A DNA stretch of 9,097 nt. Source: CAJBLF01 sp041679065. GTDB lineage: Bacteria; Patescibacteriota; Gracilibacteria; Absconditabacterales; Absconditicoccaceae. Below are positions 1 through 7,073 of the stretch, one piece after another (the stretch's first letter is position 1; every line of letters starts with the position of its first letter). Made by a program: the position numbers and the translations under genes. The notes under the pieces were generated by a model. That model was not told the DNA's origin, did no database searches, and saw only the letters and a program-made list of their open reading frames with translations. Where the stretch lies: the NCBI GenBank assembly GCA_041679065.1, contig JBBABI010000043.1, forward strand, positions 1 through 9,097, written 5' to 3'.

Positions 1-2176
1 CGTCGTTGTTGGGAAAATTCAAAACATGAATAGAGTCAGATCAAATATTTTCTTTGTAATAGGTCTGATATAATTCTTCCGTGATGAATGGCAGATAGGG
101 TGCGATCATTTTGATGATGGCGAGGAATACCTGATACAAAGCGAATTGCGCAGATAATTTCTGTTTCGCACCATCCTTGTATTTTTCCGGTTTATAGATT
201 TTATCCTTAACAATTTCTAAGTAATTATCGCAGAAATCATGCCGGAAAAACTTTTCAAATTCTATCTTTGCGAGTCCATATTCGTAATTATTGAGGTAAT
301 TAGTCATGGCTTGTGAACAGTTGTTTGCTTGATGAAGGATCCGGAGATCGATATCATATAAATCTTTTTCTTCCAATGCAATCGAACAATCAAAATCAGT
401 TAAATTCATGAAGACGAAATTCGCTGCATTCCGCAATTTGGTAATCAATTTTTGTCCGATCTTAAATTCATTTTCATCGAAGAGAATATCTTTCCCCAAT
501 TGTCCTCCGGAAGCTCGATATCTCACAGCATCCGCTCATCGTGTCGCAATTAATTGTTCTGGATCGAATTTGGAATTTCATTTGGATTTGGAAAATTTTT
601 CTCATTTTTCCGCAAGACAAAATCCGGACATCATGATATTTTTGAACGGCGCGCTTTGATCCCTGAAGTAGGTATGGAGCGTCGTATACAGCAGCCGCGT
701 ACGGATGATATCATGCGCCTGAGGTCTGAGATCCATAGGAAGTATTTTTTGAGGATAGCCATCTTTGGTAAGAAACAATTGATTGATCATCGGCGAGAGC
801 CCTGAGGTGAATCGTGTATCCAGTATCAGCGTTTCTGGAAGCACTTGATCAAGCGAATATCCTGTAGGGAGATCAACCAACGGATCCACTAATCATTTGG
901 AAAGCTGCTTCTCATCAGGCAAAATAACTACCTGTGTTTCTCTATCGTATCGAACGGGAATAGGTATCCCATATTTTCTTGATCTGGAAATATTCCGATC
1001 TCGCTGTAAATTTTCTATCCGATCATCAGATCTTTTTTTCATAAATTCAGGATATCGTTTCATCTTATTATTCTGTTGAAGAAGAATCTCTTTTTTTTCC
1101 AGAAGATTGACAAACCGCTGCTTGACTGGCAATATCTCTACCGCGCATTTTCCTCTTTCAGAGATTTTCTTCGATTGAATGATGGGATCTCTTTTGACGA
1201 CGATGTTTCATTTAGATTCGAATAATTGCATGATCTTTTCTCTGGCTTCTTCTACTTTGAGTCCGTCGATCTCTGGTATGCCGCTCTCTTTCATCTTGCC
1301 ATATCTATCAATCATTATCTTTTCTCATAAATGATGCTTCTGGACTCGATAGACATCCACCTCATCGCCGTAAGTACAGCACATCACGACTCAGGTTCCC
1401 TTGTCCATCTTTACCTTATCATCAGCGAGAATCGGTACTTTAACTCAAATTGGTGTAATAATATTTTTTCACACATACGCAGCAAATCTCTCATCATCAG
1501 GATGCACGAAGACAGCTACACAAGCAGGAAGTAATTCAGGCCTCGTGGTTGCGATAACTAATTTCTTACCATCTTCTAAGGTAAAATTCAAATAATTGAA
1601 AAATTCATTAAATTCTTTCTCTTCCGTCTCAGCCTGCGCGAGCGTAGTCTGCATTTTGGTGCATCGCAATGCGGGAAACTCTTTGCACGCAATATGCCCT
1701 TCTTTGTATAACTTTACAAACGTCTGTTGGACAATCTGCTGCACTTCAGGAGAAATCGTGGTGTAAAACCTGCTCCGGTCCACAGAAAGCCCAAGCGATT
1801 TTCGTAAATTTTCGTACAAAGTTTTATATTTTTCTACAATCTCTAAACATTTTGCGATAAAGTCTTTGCGCTCCACATCCTTGATATTGATTCATAATTC
1901 CTTCTCGACCAACTGCTCCGTAGGGATTCCATTATTATCATATCCCATAGGATAAAAGACGTTGAATCCAGACATCCTTTTGAATCTCGCGATGATCTCC
2001 GCCTGCGTATAGGAAAAAATATGTCCGATATGGATCTTGCCGGACACGGTAGGAGGAGGCGTATCTATGGAATAGACTGGCTTCTTTGTATCTTTAGAAA
2101 AAGCATACATCTGCTTCTCTTCCCGGTAGGATTGTCGTTTGGCTTCTGACTCCTGATGATTGTATTTATTTCACAT
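1..2176 (-). CDS. valS: Valyl-tRNA synthetase, C-terminus cut by left window edge
   Basis: Charges tRNA-Val with valine in the cytoplasm. Read with UGA=Gly and CGA/CGG=Trp, one frame stays open for 725 codons and runs off the left edge. Visible landmarks are the N-terminal motif WQSYWEEK (residues 14-21), TPPPTVSGKIHIGH with the class I HIGH signature at 49-52, FYPMGYDNNGIPTE just after it, the CP1 editing region with IATTRPE, the block ENLQWDWNISRSRKYGIPIP (388-407), LRPQAHDIIRTW ending at 494, and KFSKS (527-531) in place of KMSKS. The anticodon-binding domain follows, with FFWHDFCD around 645. The closest family match is the archaeal-like ValRS type common in candidate phyla. Roughly the last 60-130 residues are probably missing. 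About 12 in-frame UGA codons fall at glycines, and all 19 tryptophans are CGA or CGG; I see no in-frame TGG. The ATG at 2176 is chosen because the family-like WQSYWEEK block follows closely. No Shine-Dalgarno is visible. Confidence 0.95.
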
Positions 2177-2211
2177 TGCGTGTAAGAAAAAATGAAAAAT
2201 ATGCAGGGAAA

Positions 2212-2239
2212 GTGATATGAATTTACCTCAAAAATGCAA
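2212..2239 (-). promoter_or_regulatory. Possible weak sigma70-like promoter for valS
   Basis: On the minus strand TTGCAT (2239-2234) and TATCAC (2217-2212) are separated by 16 bp, about 35 bases upstream of the valS ATG. Both boxes deviate from consensus by two bases, so this is only a candidate. The rest of the 2177-2357 gap holds only the terminator. Confidence 0.25.
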
Positions 2240-2258
2240 GACGAAGGATATTTGAAAA

Positions 2259-2287
2259 AGAAAAAAATCGCAAGGCGATTTTTTTCT
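2259..2287 (-). terminator. Bidirectional Rho-independent terminator
   Basis: A perfect 13-bp inverted repeat with a 3-nt loop: AAAAAAATCGC (2261-2271), loop AAG, GCGATTTTTTT (2275-2285), extended by two pairs on the outside. It has a U-run on either strand. It lies about 70 nt past the stop of the minus-strand gene ending at 2358, so it most likely ends that transcript and separates it from valS. Confidence 0.75.
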
Positions 2288-2357
2288 CGTTATATTTTGA
2301 AATTGGGATTTTGATGAATGGGCAAATAGTCAAATTGTCGGATCAAAAAGACAGGAG

Positions 2358-3098
2358 TTACTTGAGGACAGGACGAACTGGCAAAGCGTTGTAGCTATCA
2401 TTTCGATCGAGTCTACCTCTATCCTTATGGAATTCGAAGTTTCGAGCGTTATTATTGTCTTTCGGAGAAGCCGACCAACGATACCCATATGTACCCTTAT
2501 TATCCAATGTGCCGTCACTACCGCAATAGCCTGACATTGACATATCCGTAATAAGAGCTAATATATTTCATCAATCATATCGATTTCATTTTGTATATTT
2601 ACCTGGTAAAGCATTAAATGAAGCTTCGTAATAACTATCTAATGGTATCTCCATCCCTTGTTTTGCAAGTAAATCATTTTGTTTTTTAATCATCTCTTCG
2701 CTTCGTTTGAAGTAGGTCACATTGTTGTGTTGAAAGATGTTTTTGCCATTTGGTTTTGCGGTAATATCTTTTCTCGCTCGTTTGGTTGGTCATACCTTAA
2801 TATATTCTTTGGTATAGGTAATAGCATCAAGCATTTTAAGATTTTCTGAAGTATCCATTTTTTCATTTACTAGCAAATCAATTGATTTTTGCATTCATTC
2901 TTTGTCTTTAGCGGTCATATTTGGCTTATTGAGAAGATGTTCTTTAGTAATTTCTTTCTTTTCTAGTGGTTCTTTGCCTTTCTGTAAAGCGCCTAGAAGC
3001 AACTTCTTTTCTTTTTCATCTAACTTAGAAACTATGGATTCCGCTTGATTAGAATCTTTGATTTCCACTTTAAATGATCATTCGATTGGTGGTACCAT
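2358..3098 (-). CDS. Hypothetical protein with C-terminal FISUMP/Lcl-like domain
   Basis: About 246 residues under the recoded table; the standard code recovers only the last 61. The N-terminal two thirds is charged and lysine/glutamate rich, probably helical, with no signal peptide or membrane segment. The C-terminal region (about 165-246) is rich in Gly, Trp, Tyr and Asn: KGNWYDGGN, SGYCGSDGTLDNKGTYGYRW, a W-S-A-S segment, NAWNFEF, and a final LPVRPVLK. This Y-x-W-S-x-S ... A-W ... VRPV layout resembles Fibrobacter-paralogous (FISUMP) or DUF1566/Lcl domains, a family of unclear function often found in surface proteins. Arg in the VRPV motif is CGT, whereas CGA is used at NAW. An ATG at 3134 is in frame, but the promoter next to it would start transcription near 3130, so the ATG at 3098 is preferred. 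No Shine-Dalgarno is seen. Function unknown. Confidence 0.75.
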
Positions 3099-3136
3099 GA
3101 GTGTAAAGTTAGTAAATAAATAATCGTACACCATAC

Positions 3137-3164
3137 ATTATATATATTTCCTTAAAAAAGTCAA
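3137..3164 (-). promoter_or_regulatory. Sigma70-like promoter for the FISUMP-like gene
   Basis: On the minus strand TTGACT (3164-3159) and a perfect TATAAT (3142-3137) are separated by 16 bp. Transcription would start near 3130, giving a leader of about 30 nt to the ATG at 3098. The rest of the 3135-3277 gap shows only a weak imperfect palindrome around 3190-3206. Confidence 0.6.
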
Positions 3165-3277
3165 ATATATCGACTATTAAAAAATGGGCTGATTGCTTCC
3201 GGGAGGAAAGTAAGAAAAAGACAAATCGCTGAATAACTTGTCTTGGAAGTATAAATTTTAGAAATTATTTAATCTTT

Positions 3278-3979
3278 TTATTTCAACAACCAACCGCTGA
3301 ACCCGTAACTCCTGCTATCTCCTTTTGATTCCCGATTTTTTTCTTTGAATGTAGCATCTTTTTTCCCTCCTGCTAACCAAATCATGAGGCGAGAGCCTCT
3401 TCTGCCCAATTTTGTTCCGCGAGGGATGTAATATCCAGGAATTTTCTTTCCTTTGATATATGCATCATGAAATTTTTGATACTGTTCGCTTTCTTCTTCT
3501 GGGTTACCCGCAAGCATCTTCAGTTTCTCTTCTGTAGGGAGATATCTTTGTTCCAAAACTTTTTGTGAACATCATTTATATGCACAGGCATATTTTACAA
3601 ACGATTTGTAGGTAACGAATAGCTGTTCTCCTGCCTCAGGTCCATCCATATATTCTATGACTTCTATATCGCCCGTTTGATTTATTTTTGCTTTCACGGG
3701 TATTTTTGCTTTTTCTTCTTCGTAAGGATTCATTTCTATCACGTGTCGGTCTGGTCAGGTACTTTCTATATGCAAGGTATGGTCTTCAAATTCAGGAAGT
3801 TTGTCTGAGGTCTCTTCAGCTTCCTGAGATATTTTTTGTGTAGGAAATTTTTTCGTTGGTTGGTTTTTTGCAAGAAGTCACTTCACAAGTTCTAACTTCT
3901 CTTCATTAGAAAAAGTCTCCAGCTCACTGATAGCTAGGATATCTTTGTCTATTTTCTTGCTTAGATCTTCTTTTATCAT
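3278..3979 (-). CDS. Hypothetical protein, function unknown
   Basis: A 233-residue reading frame under the recoded table; only the last 92 residues are open in the standard code. UGA falls at the Gly in EST-G-PDW and in AYK-G-CSQ, and CGA/CGG give the Trp in PDWH and in KNWESK. The N-terminus (1-40) looks helical and carries ISELETFSNEEKLELVKGLL. A charged linker follows, then a middle domain with EYMDGPEAGEQLFVTYKSF. The C-terminus is basic and aromatic, with GSRLMIWLAGGKKDATF and YGFSGWLLK. No signal peptide or membrane helix is visible. The N-terminal [IV]-S-x-L ... L-x-x-G-x-L-x-K pattern and a Gly/Trp-rich end that stops in LLK versus VLK loosely resemble the neighbour at 2358-3098, so the two may be distant paralogues. 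I do not recognise the family. The ATG at 3979 is the only in-frame ATG before an upstream TAG at 4019-4021. Confidence 0.75.
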
Positions 3980-4000
3980 AATTGTAGATGAGGAATAAAA

Positions 4001-4030
4001 TTGACTGATTAAATATACCTACGGTATAAT
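4001..4030 (+). promoter_or_regulatory. Sigma70-like promoter facing the pilus-gene side
   Basis: TTGACT (4001-4006), an 18-bp spacer and a perfect TATAAT (4025-4030). Transcription would start near 4037 and run right. It lies in the divergent region between the minus-strand gene starting at 3979 and the plus-strand ORF at 4267. Confidence 0.5.
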
Positions 4031-4050
4031 TTCGATGTCTTCCTGCAGTA

Positions 4051-4069
4051 CCTGCCTATCGCAGGCAGG
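4051..4069. repeat. Small palindrome CCTGCCT-AGGCAGG
   Basis: CCTGCCT (4051-4057), loop ATCGC, AGGCAGG (4063-4069): a perfect 7-bp stem. It starts about 14 bp downstream of the predicted start of the 4001-4030 promoter. The same CCTGC...GCAGG core recurs at 5497-5510 in the palindromic element inside the membrane-protein gene, so it may be a module of that repeat. No U-run follows, so it is unlikely to be a terminator. Confidence 0.55.
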
Positions 4070-4132
4070 CTGAGAGGGTTGCGTCTTAATTATAATCAGA
4101 ATCAAAAATAACGCAAATTTCTGAATGAACTT

Positions 4133-4160
4133 ATCAGCTCCCTGGAGCGAAGTGGCTGAT
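4133..4160. repeat. Imperfect inverted repeat with GGAGCGAAGTGG core
   Basis: ATCAGC (4133-4138) pairs with GCTGAT (4155-4160), enclosing a nested GCTCC/GGAGC pair. The core GGAGCGAAGTGG resembles the GAGCGAAG-type cores of intergenic palindromic repeats seen in many bacteria. Role unknown. The rest of 3980-4266 holds only the promoters and palindromes listed separately. Confidence 0.4.
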
Positions 4161-4165
4161 TTCAC

Positions 4166-4193
4166 TTGATTTTCTTTCAATCTCTGTTATACT
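4166..4193 (+). promoter_or_regulatory. Second sigma70-like promoter upstream of the 4267 ORF
   Basis: TTGATT (4166-4171), a 16-bp spacer and TATACT (4188-4193). Predicted start is near 4200, leaving a leader of about 65 nt to the ATG at 4267. It is the nearest plausible promoter for the pilD cluster. Confidence 0.45.
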
Positions 4194-4266
4194 ATCAAAG
4201 ATAGAAAAACCTTTTTTTATAAATGATTATTATACAGAGAATTTTAATCTATCACCTTTAAAAAGT

Positions 4267-4485
4267 ATGTATAAAAGGAATATCATAACCTGTCCAAAAT
4301 GAGATACTGACAGAGAAGTAGATAACACTCATCGGTCCTATTATGAGAACAATCCTGATTATATAGATGTAAACCTCCCAATTAAAAAATTCCTTGATTT
4401 TTTAAAAAAGAACATAAGGAAACATTCAAAAACAACGAAAAACACTTGGATTGCCACCCACGCAGTCTCTGTATTCCCGGAGTAA
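4267..4485 (+). CDS. Short hypothetical protein running into a palindromic repeat
   Basis: A 72-residue frame beginning MYKRNIITCPKGDTDREVDN and ending in a basic helix-like stretch with IKKFLDFLKKNIRKHSK. It contains one in-frame UGA (Gly12) and one CGG (Trp). The last dozen residues (from WIATHAV) are encoded by the palindromic element that starts at 4448, so the native C-terminus may have been replaced or truncated by that repeat. The ATG at 4267 is the only in-frame ATG near the 4166-4193 promoter. No domain is recognised. It could be a genuine small protein, a gene remnant or a chance frame. Confidence 0.45.
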
Positions 4486-4536
4486 ATCTGTGGGGCAGGT
4501 AGCGTCGTTGCCACTCCGCTCGTCGTAATGAATGAC
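4448..4536. repeat. Dispersed palindromic element, copy A
   Basis: Begins GGATTGCCACCCACGCAG and continues to a right arm CTGTGGGGCAGGTAGC, then to CTCGTCGTAATGAATGAC. CCCACGCAG (4457-4465) pairs with CTGTGGGG (4488-4495) with one bulge. It shares GATTGCCACCC at one side and GGGGCAGG(C/T)A(G/C) at the other with copy B at 5497-5596. Read on the minus strand, its GTCATT ... GAGCGGAG ... GGCAATCC order resembles the abundant GTCATTGCGAGCGAAG...GCAATC intergenic repeats of Rickettsiales and other groups. It supplies the end of the 4267 ORF and lies just before pilD. Confidence 0.65.
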
Positions 4537-4538
4537 AC

Positions 4539-4570
4539 TTTTCCACCTTTCCACGTTTCAACGTTTCAAC
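4539..4570. repeat. Degenerate 8-bp tandem array before pilD
   Basis: Four consecutive octamers: TTTTCCAC, CTTTCCAC, GTTTCAAC, GTTTCAAC. Flanking octamers AATGACAC and ATTCCCCC may be decayed units. On the minus strand the unit reads GTTGAAAC/GTGGAAAG. The array ends 10 bp before the pilD start codon and replaces any Shine-Dalgarno. Similar arrays occur at 6515, 6656, 7029 and 8953. Confidence 0.65.
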
Positions 4571-4580
4571 ATTCCCCCCC

Positions 4581-5462
4581 ATGCTTCTAAACGTACTTAT
4601 CTTTTTTATCATCTGAACACTCTTCGGATCACTGGGATCTGTCCTTTTGATAAGATTGAGCGAAAATGTGAATAAGGAAACGATCAAATGAATCCTGCGA
4701 TGACGCTCCAAATGCCCGAAATGCGGAGCTACGCTTAAGGCAAGAAATCTAATTCCAATCATCAGTTTCTTCCGGCAAGGAGGAAAATGCGAACAGTGCA
4801 AGCAAAAAATTCCCTATCTGTATCCCGCACTCGAACTCCTTTCAGGGTTGGTTTTTGTCGCAAGTTTTCTGATCTTCTGAAATCTATGAATAATGCTGGT
4901 GATCTTTCGATGCATAGTAAACCGGCTCTTGCTGCTGCTTATTGTCTATGATGTGTTGAGATATGAATTACATGTACCATTGCGAATTATTCTGATTCTT
5001 GTCGCTGCCCTGCCACAATTTTTTGGTTGACTAGGAAATTATGGATGGGCACTGTGAAGTGTCGCCTTATTTAGCATATTCTTTGTCGGCATTTTTTTCT
5101 TGGCTAAATGGTATATAAGGAAAAAATATCACCAATCCGTGGAGTGATTTGGTGAGGGAGACATCTATCTCGCATGAGCAATTGGCTTTCTAGTGCCATT
5201 TATCATCCAATACAACCAGCTGCAATTTGATGCGCCAACCCTTATCAACCTTCTCTTACTATTCGTCATCAGTAGTAGCGTATTATGAATCCTCTTCCGG
5301 ATCATCATCAAGATCATCAAACATTTTTCACCCCAAGCGTTTATTAATACCATTTCTCCGCTTTTCCAAGATAAGATTCTCATCCCTTTTATACCGGCGA
5401 TGATTGTCGCCTTTCGGATATTATTATGGAAAGCATCATTTTTTATCTGAGTATTTTTTTAA
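4581..5462 (+). CDS. pilD: Type IV prepilin leader peptidase/N-methyltransferase
   Basis: Integral membrane aspartic protease (family A24) that cleaves the leader of type IV prepilins and usually methylates the new N-terminus. The recoded frame gives 293 residues, a normal family length. The N-terminus has FGSLGSVLLIRL (matching the GS-x-x-NV-x-x-x-R block), then WGRSKCPKCG and GGKCEQCKQKI with the zinc tetrad Cys45, Cys48, Cys70 and Cys73, then YPALE. Catalytic aspartates are Asp124 in VYDVLRYELHVP and Asp194 in the GxGD motif FGEGDIYLAGAIGF. About eight hydrophobic segments span the rest. Gly41, Gly189 and Gly199 are UGA; Trp40, 65, 110, 115, 135, 240 and 279 are CGA/CGG, while Trp156, 177 and 283 are TGG. 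The conserved Arg of GRSxC is CGC. The ATG at 4581 fits the family start; a TAG lies upstream at 4500. No Shine-Dalgarno; a C-run and an octamer array precede it. The next gene starts 1 nt after the stop. Confidence 0.95.
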
Positions 5463-5463
5463 G

Positions 5464-6513
5464 ATGATAGAAAAAACGAGCAATAAAACCGTGAGTCCTG
5501 CTAAGGCAGGAAGGCAATCCATATTAGTGAAATGATTAGATTGCCACCCCGGCGGTCCGGGGCAGGCTACTTCACTTCGTTCAGCTCGCAAAGACACACT
5601 CTCTCTGCTCTGGCGAATCAAGACAGGTATCTTTGGTGCCCTATCTGTGATTGCGTATTTCTTTATATTCCGAAATGCATTTTTCGCTGGAGCGATCTGG
5701 ATGTCATTACTTTTTGTGCTGGTTTTTTTTGTGTGTTTCCATTTTCTCTATCTGCAGATAAATAAATTTACGATTAAATATCTCACGATACTCTTGATCG
5801 TAGCCATCATTATCCAATGCGTCTGTGTCTGATTTACTAACTATCTCTTCTGTGGAGCTATTCTTCTTCTCAATGCGTGAATCTGGATGCTCGCAAGGTC
5901 ACTGCAAGGCGAATCGCACAACAAGATCAGTTTTGATTCGCGAGGATATTTCACGGTCTGAGGATATTTTTTCACGGTGTTTATCACACTAGGATATGGA
6001 CTTATCTTCTTATGATTTTATCAGAAATTTCCACTGACTTGTCCCGAACTTTCCTCTGCCTCGAGTCGCGTCATCAATTTCTTCACCAATCCCATGAAAG
6101 CTGGTGCTGAGAAGATAAAAGAACAGACCAAAGCATTTCTTGCGACCAAGATACAAGACGTTGTCGTTGTCGGAAAAGATATTTCTCTGCAAACCACCAA
6201 ACAATCAGGCTTAGCTGGCGTTGTCCAAAACATCAATACCTGGAAAAAAAATCTTGTGGATCAGACGCTCAAAGACAGCTCGCTTGTGAATATGGGAATC
6301 TGTGATTATGTGCTTAACGAGGTCAACAAAAGATATCAGAATCCTGCATTTTTAGGATCGGTGATTTTACTGCTTTTCTTGCTTATGTACGGATTTTTTA
6401 GGTTCGTGTTTCGGGTAATGGAATTTCTTGGATTCGCAATATTCAAAATTATGCGATGGAGCAGATTGTATAAAGTGCAGAAGGTGATGGAAGAAGTGGA
6501 AAAGATAGAATAA
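5464..6513 (+). CDS. Polytopic membrane protein of unknown function
   Basis: A 349-residue frame starting 1 nt after the pilD stop codon, so probably translationally coupled and possibly linked to pilus assembly. UGA codons read as Gly, for example in CVCVGFTNYLFCGAI and FTVGGYFF; CGA/CGG read as Trp at 51, 70, 160, 317 and 331, mostly in membrane segments. Hydrophobic segments lie near 54-70, 75-97, 106-122, 127-145, 165-185 and 296-312, possibly also 314-330. A soluble, mostly helical region (about 200-290) sits between the last two groups, and the C-terminus is charged (VMEEVEKIE). Residues about 12-43 are encoded by a palindromic element inserted in frame, giving an odd Pro/Gly/Arg-rich N-terminus. 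There is no in-frame ATG downstream until Met80, so the start at 5464 is preferred. I do not recognise the family. Confidence 0.8.
5497..5596. repeat. Dispersed palindromic element, copy B, inside a coding region
   Basis: A chain of inverted repeats: CCTGC/GCAGG (5497-5501, 5506-5510), GGCAATC/GATTGCC (5513-5519, 5539-5545), and CCCCGG/CCGGGG with loop CGGT (5547-5562). It ends with TTCACTTCGTTCAGCTCGC and AAAGACA. It shares GATTGCCACCC and GGGGCAGG with copy A at 4448-4536. The element is open in the frame of the membrane protein and encodes roughly residues 12-43. Such in-frame palindromic insertions are known from the Rickettsia palindromic elements. Confidence 0.7.
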
Positions 6514-6514
6514 G

Positions 6515-6530
6515 GTTGAAACGTTGAGGG
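6515..6530. repeat. Two-unit remnant of the 8-bp array
   Basis: GTTGAAAC followed by GTTGAGGG, starting 1 nt after the stop codon of the membrane-protein gene. The first unit is identical to the minus-strand unit of the array at 4539-4570. Confidence 0.4.
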
Positions 6531-6545
6531 CGACAATATTTCGTC

Positions 6546-6574
6546 ATTCCGGCGTTAAGGTCTGCAGCCGGAAT
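6546..6574. repeat. Inverted repeat ATTCCGGC...GCCGGAAT
   Basis: A perfect 8-bp stem (6546-6553 with 6567-6574) and a 13-nt loop, inside the context CGTCATTCCGGC...GCCGGAATCT. This resembles widespread GTCATTCCGG-type intergenic repeats. No U-run follows the stem, so a terminator role is doubtful. The 6514-6720 gap otherwise holds only the octamer arrays and an unexplained stretch at 6575-6655 that includes GTCGCCAATGGCGGC. Confidence 0.5.
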
Positions 6575-6655
6575 CTAATAACATAAATCTCCGACTTTTC
6601 CGGTAATAACTTTCTTAAAGGTCGCCAATGGCGGCTTCGCAGTTGAGAATTAGGT

Positions 6656-6703
6656 CATTGAAACATTGAGACAATGCAACATTGAAACACTCAGGCATTG
6701 ACT
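6656..6703. repeat. Degenerate 8-bp tandem array
   Basis: Six consecutive octamers: CATTGAAA, CATTGAGA, CAATGCAA, CATTGAAA, CACTCAGG, CATTGACT. It lies 17 bp upstream of the ATG at 6721. The unit is related to, but different from, GTTGAAAC at 4539 and 6515. Confidence 0.65.
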
Positions 6704-6720
6704 TTTCATCCTAAAAAGAT

Positions 6721-7017
6721 ATGATTATAAAAATAAAAAAGTTATGAAAANNNNNNNNNNGGATAGAGAAAAATATCTTGCCACTATTGATTATAGGGGT
6801 CATTCTATTGCTACTCGCATATGGATGTACGCTTCGAAGAAATTCCCTTGAGTTAGGCATATTTCTCATCTGCGTCATTATCTTTACTCTCCTTGTCCCT
6901 ACGGACAAAACCAAAAATGAGGAGAAAAGAAAAAAAAACTGACTTATCGTATCTTTGATGAGCCAGTTTTTGTTTTGATTGAAAAAGAAATGGATTAAAA
7001 TATTATGAAGATTGTAA
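6721..7017 (+). CDS. Small two-helix membrane protein, interrupted by N gap
   Basis: The part right of the gap reads IEKNILPLLIIGVILLLLAY, then GCTLWRNSLELGIFLICVII and FTLLVPTDKTKNEEKRKKN: two hydrophobic helices with a short loop and a lysine-rich tail. If the ten N are real length, the frame joins the ATG at 6721 (MIIKIKKLGK); an ATG at 6744 is the alternative if the gap length is arbitrary. One CGA reads as Trp. The end is uncertain: a UGA at 6940-6942 sits just at a terminator hairpin, but if UGA is Gly the frame runs through that hairpin and the next promoter to the TAA at 7015-7017. No family recognised. Confidence 0.5.
6751..6760. other. Assembly gap (ten N)
   Basis: Ten undetermined bases within the small membrane-protein gene. 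The length may be a scaffolding placeholder, so the reading frame across it is not certain. Confidence 0.95.
6934..6975 (+). terminator. Rho-independent terminator before the U32 operon
   Basis: AAAAACTGACTTATC (6934-6948) pairs with GATGAGCCAGTTTTT (6957-6971) around an 8-nt loop, with one A-C mismatch and one G-U pair. It is followed by a further T-rich run (TGTTTT). It separates the small membrane gene from the promoter at 6979. Confidence 0.65.
6979..7006 (+). promoter_or_regulatory. Sigma70-like promoter for the U32-GHKL operon
   Basis: TTGAAA (6979-6984), a 16-bp spacer and TATTAT (7001-7006), directly after the terminator. Predicted start is near 7013, giving a leader of about 60 nt that consists largely of the 8-bp array at 7029-7068. 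Confidence 0.5.
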
Positions 7018-7028
7018 TATTAAAAAAT

Positions 7029-7068
7029 TTACAATTTTTTAATCTTTTAGTGTTTTAATCTTTTAATC
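7029..7068. repeat. Degenerate 8-bp tandem array in the U32 leader
   Basis: Five consecutive octamers: TTACAATT, TTTTAATC, TTTTAGTG, TTTTAATC, TTTTAATC; the next eight bases TGTTTATG include the U32 start codon. On the minus strand the unit reads GATTAAAA. The array fills most of the predicted 5' leader and leaves no room for a Shine-Dalgarno sequence. Confidence 0.65.
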
Positions 7069-7073
7069 TGTTT

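Noticed and set aside
408..805. Plus-strand open frames opposite valS
   Set aside because: They are antisense shadows of strongly conserved ValRS sequence and have no recognisable protein features.
1..2176. valS as a decayed pseudogene with many stops and Trp-to-Arg changes
   Set aside because: Every stop is UGA at a glycine site, every apparent Trp-to-Arg change is CGA/CGG, no frameshifts occur, and HIGH and KFSKS motifs are intact. Random decay would not be so selective.
4051..4069. Palindrome as an operator for the 4001 promoter
   Set aside because: The location would fit, but the same core occurs in the dispersed element at 5497, so a repeat origin is simpler and there is no evidence for a regulator.
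4382..4801. 139-residue open frame on the minus strand
   Set aside because: It is antisense to pilD and the palindromic repeat; its arginine- and cysteine-rich translation has no family features, whereas the plus strand gives a clear PilD.
4448..5596. Palindromic copies as a CRISPR array or an insertion sequence
   Set aside because: Only two diverged copies about 1 kb apart, no regular spacers, no transposase and no terminal repeats with target duplication.
5532..5832. Two overlapping plus-strand open frames and an antisense frame over the start of the membrane-protein gene
   Set aside because: The frame at 5647-5832 is in a different phase from the 349-residue gene, and the others read through the palindromic element; the in-phase recoded frame explains the region.
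6546..6574. Hairpin after the membrane-protein gene as a Rho-independent terminator
   Set aside because: The stem is strong but the loop is 13 nt and no T-run follows; its flanks match a dispersed-repeat pattern better.
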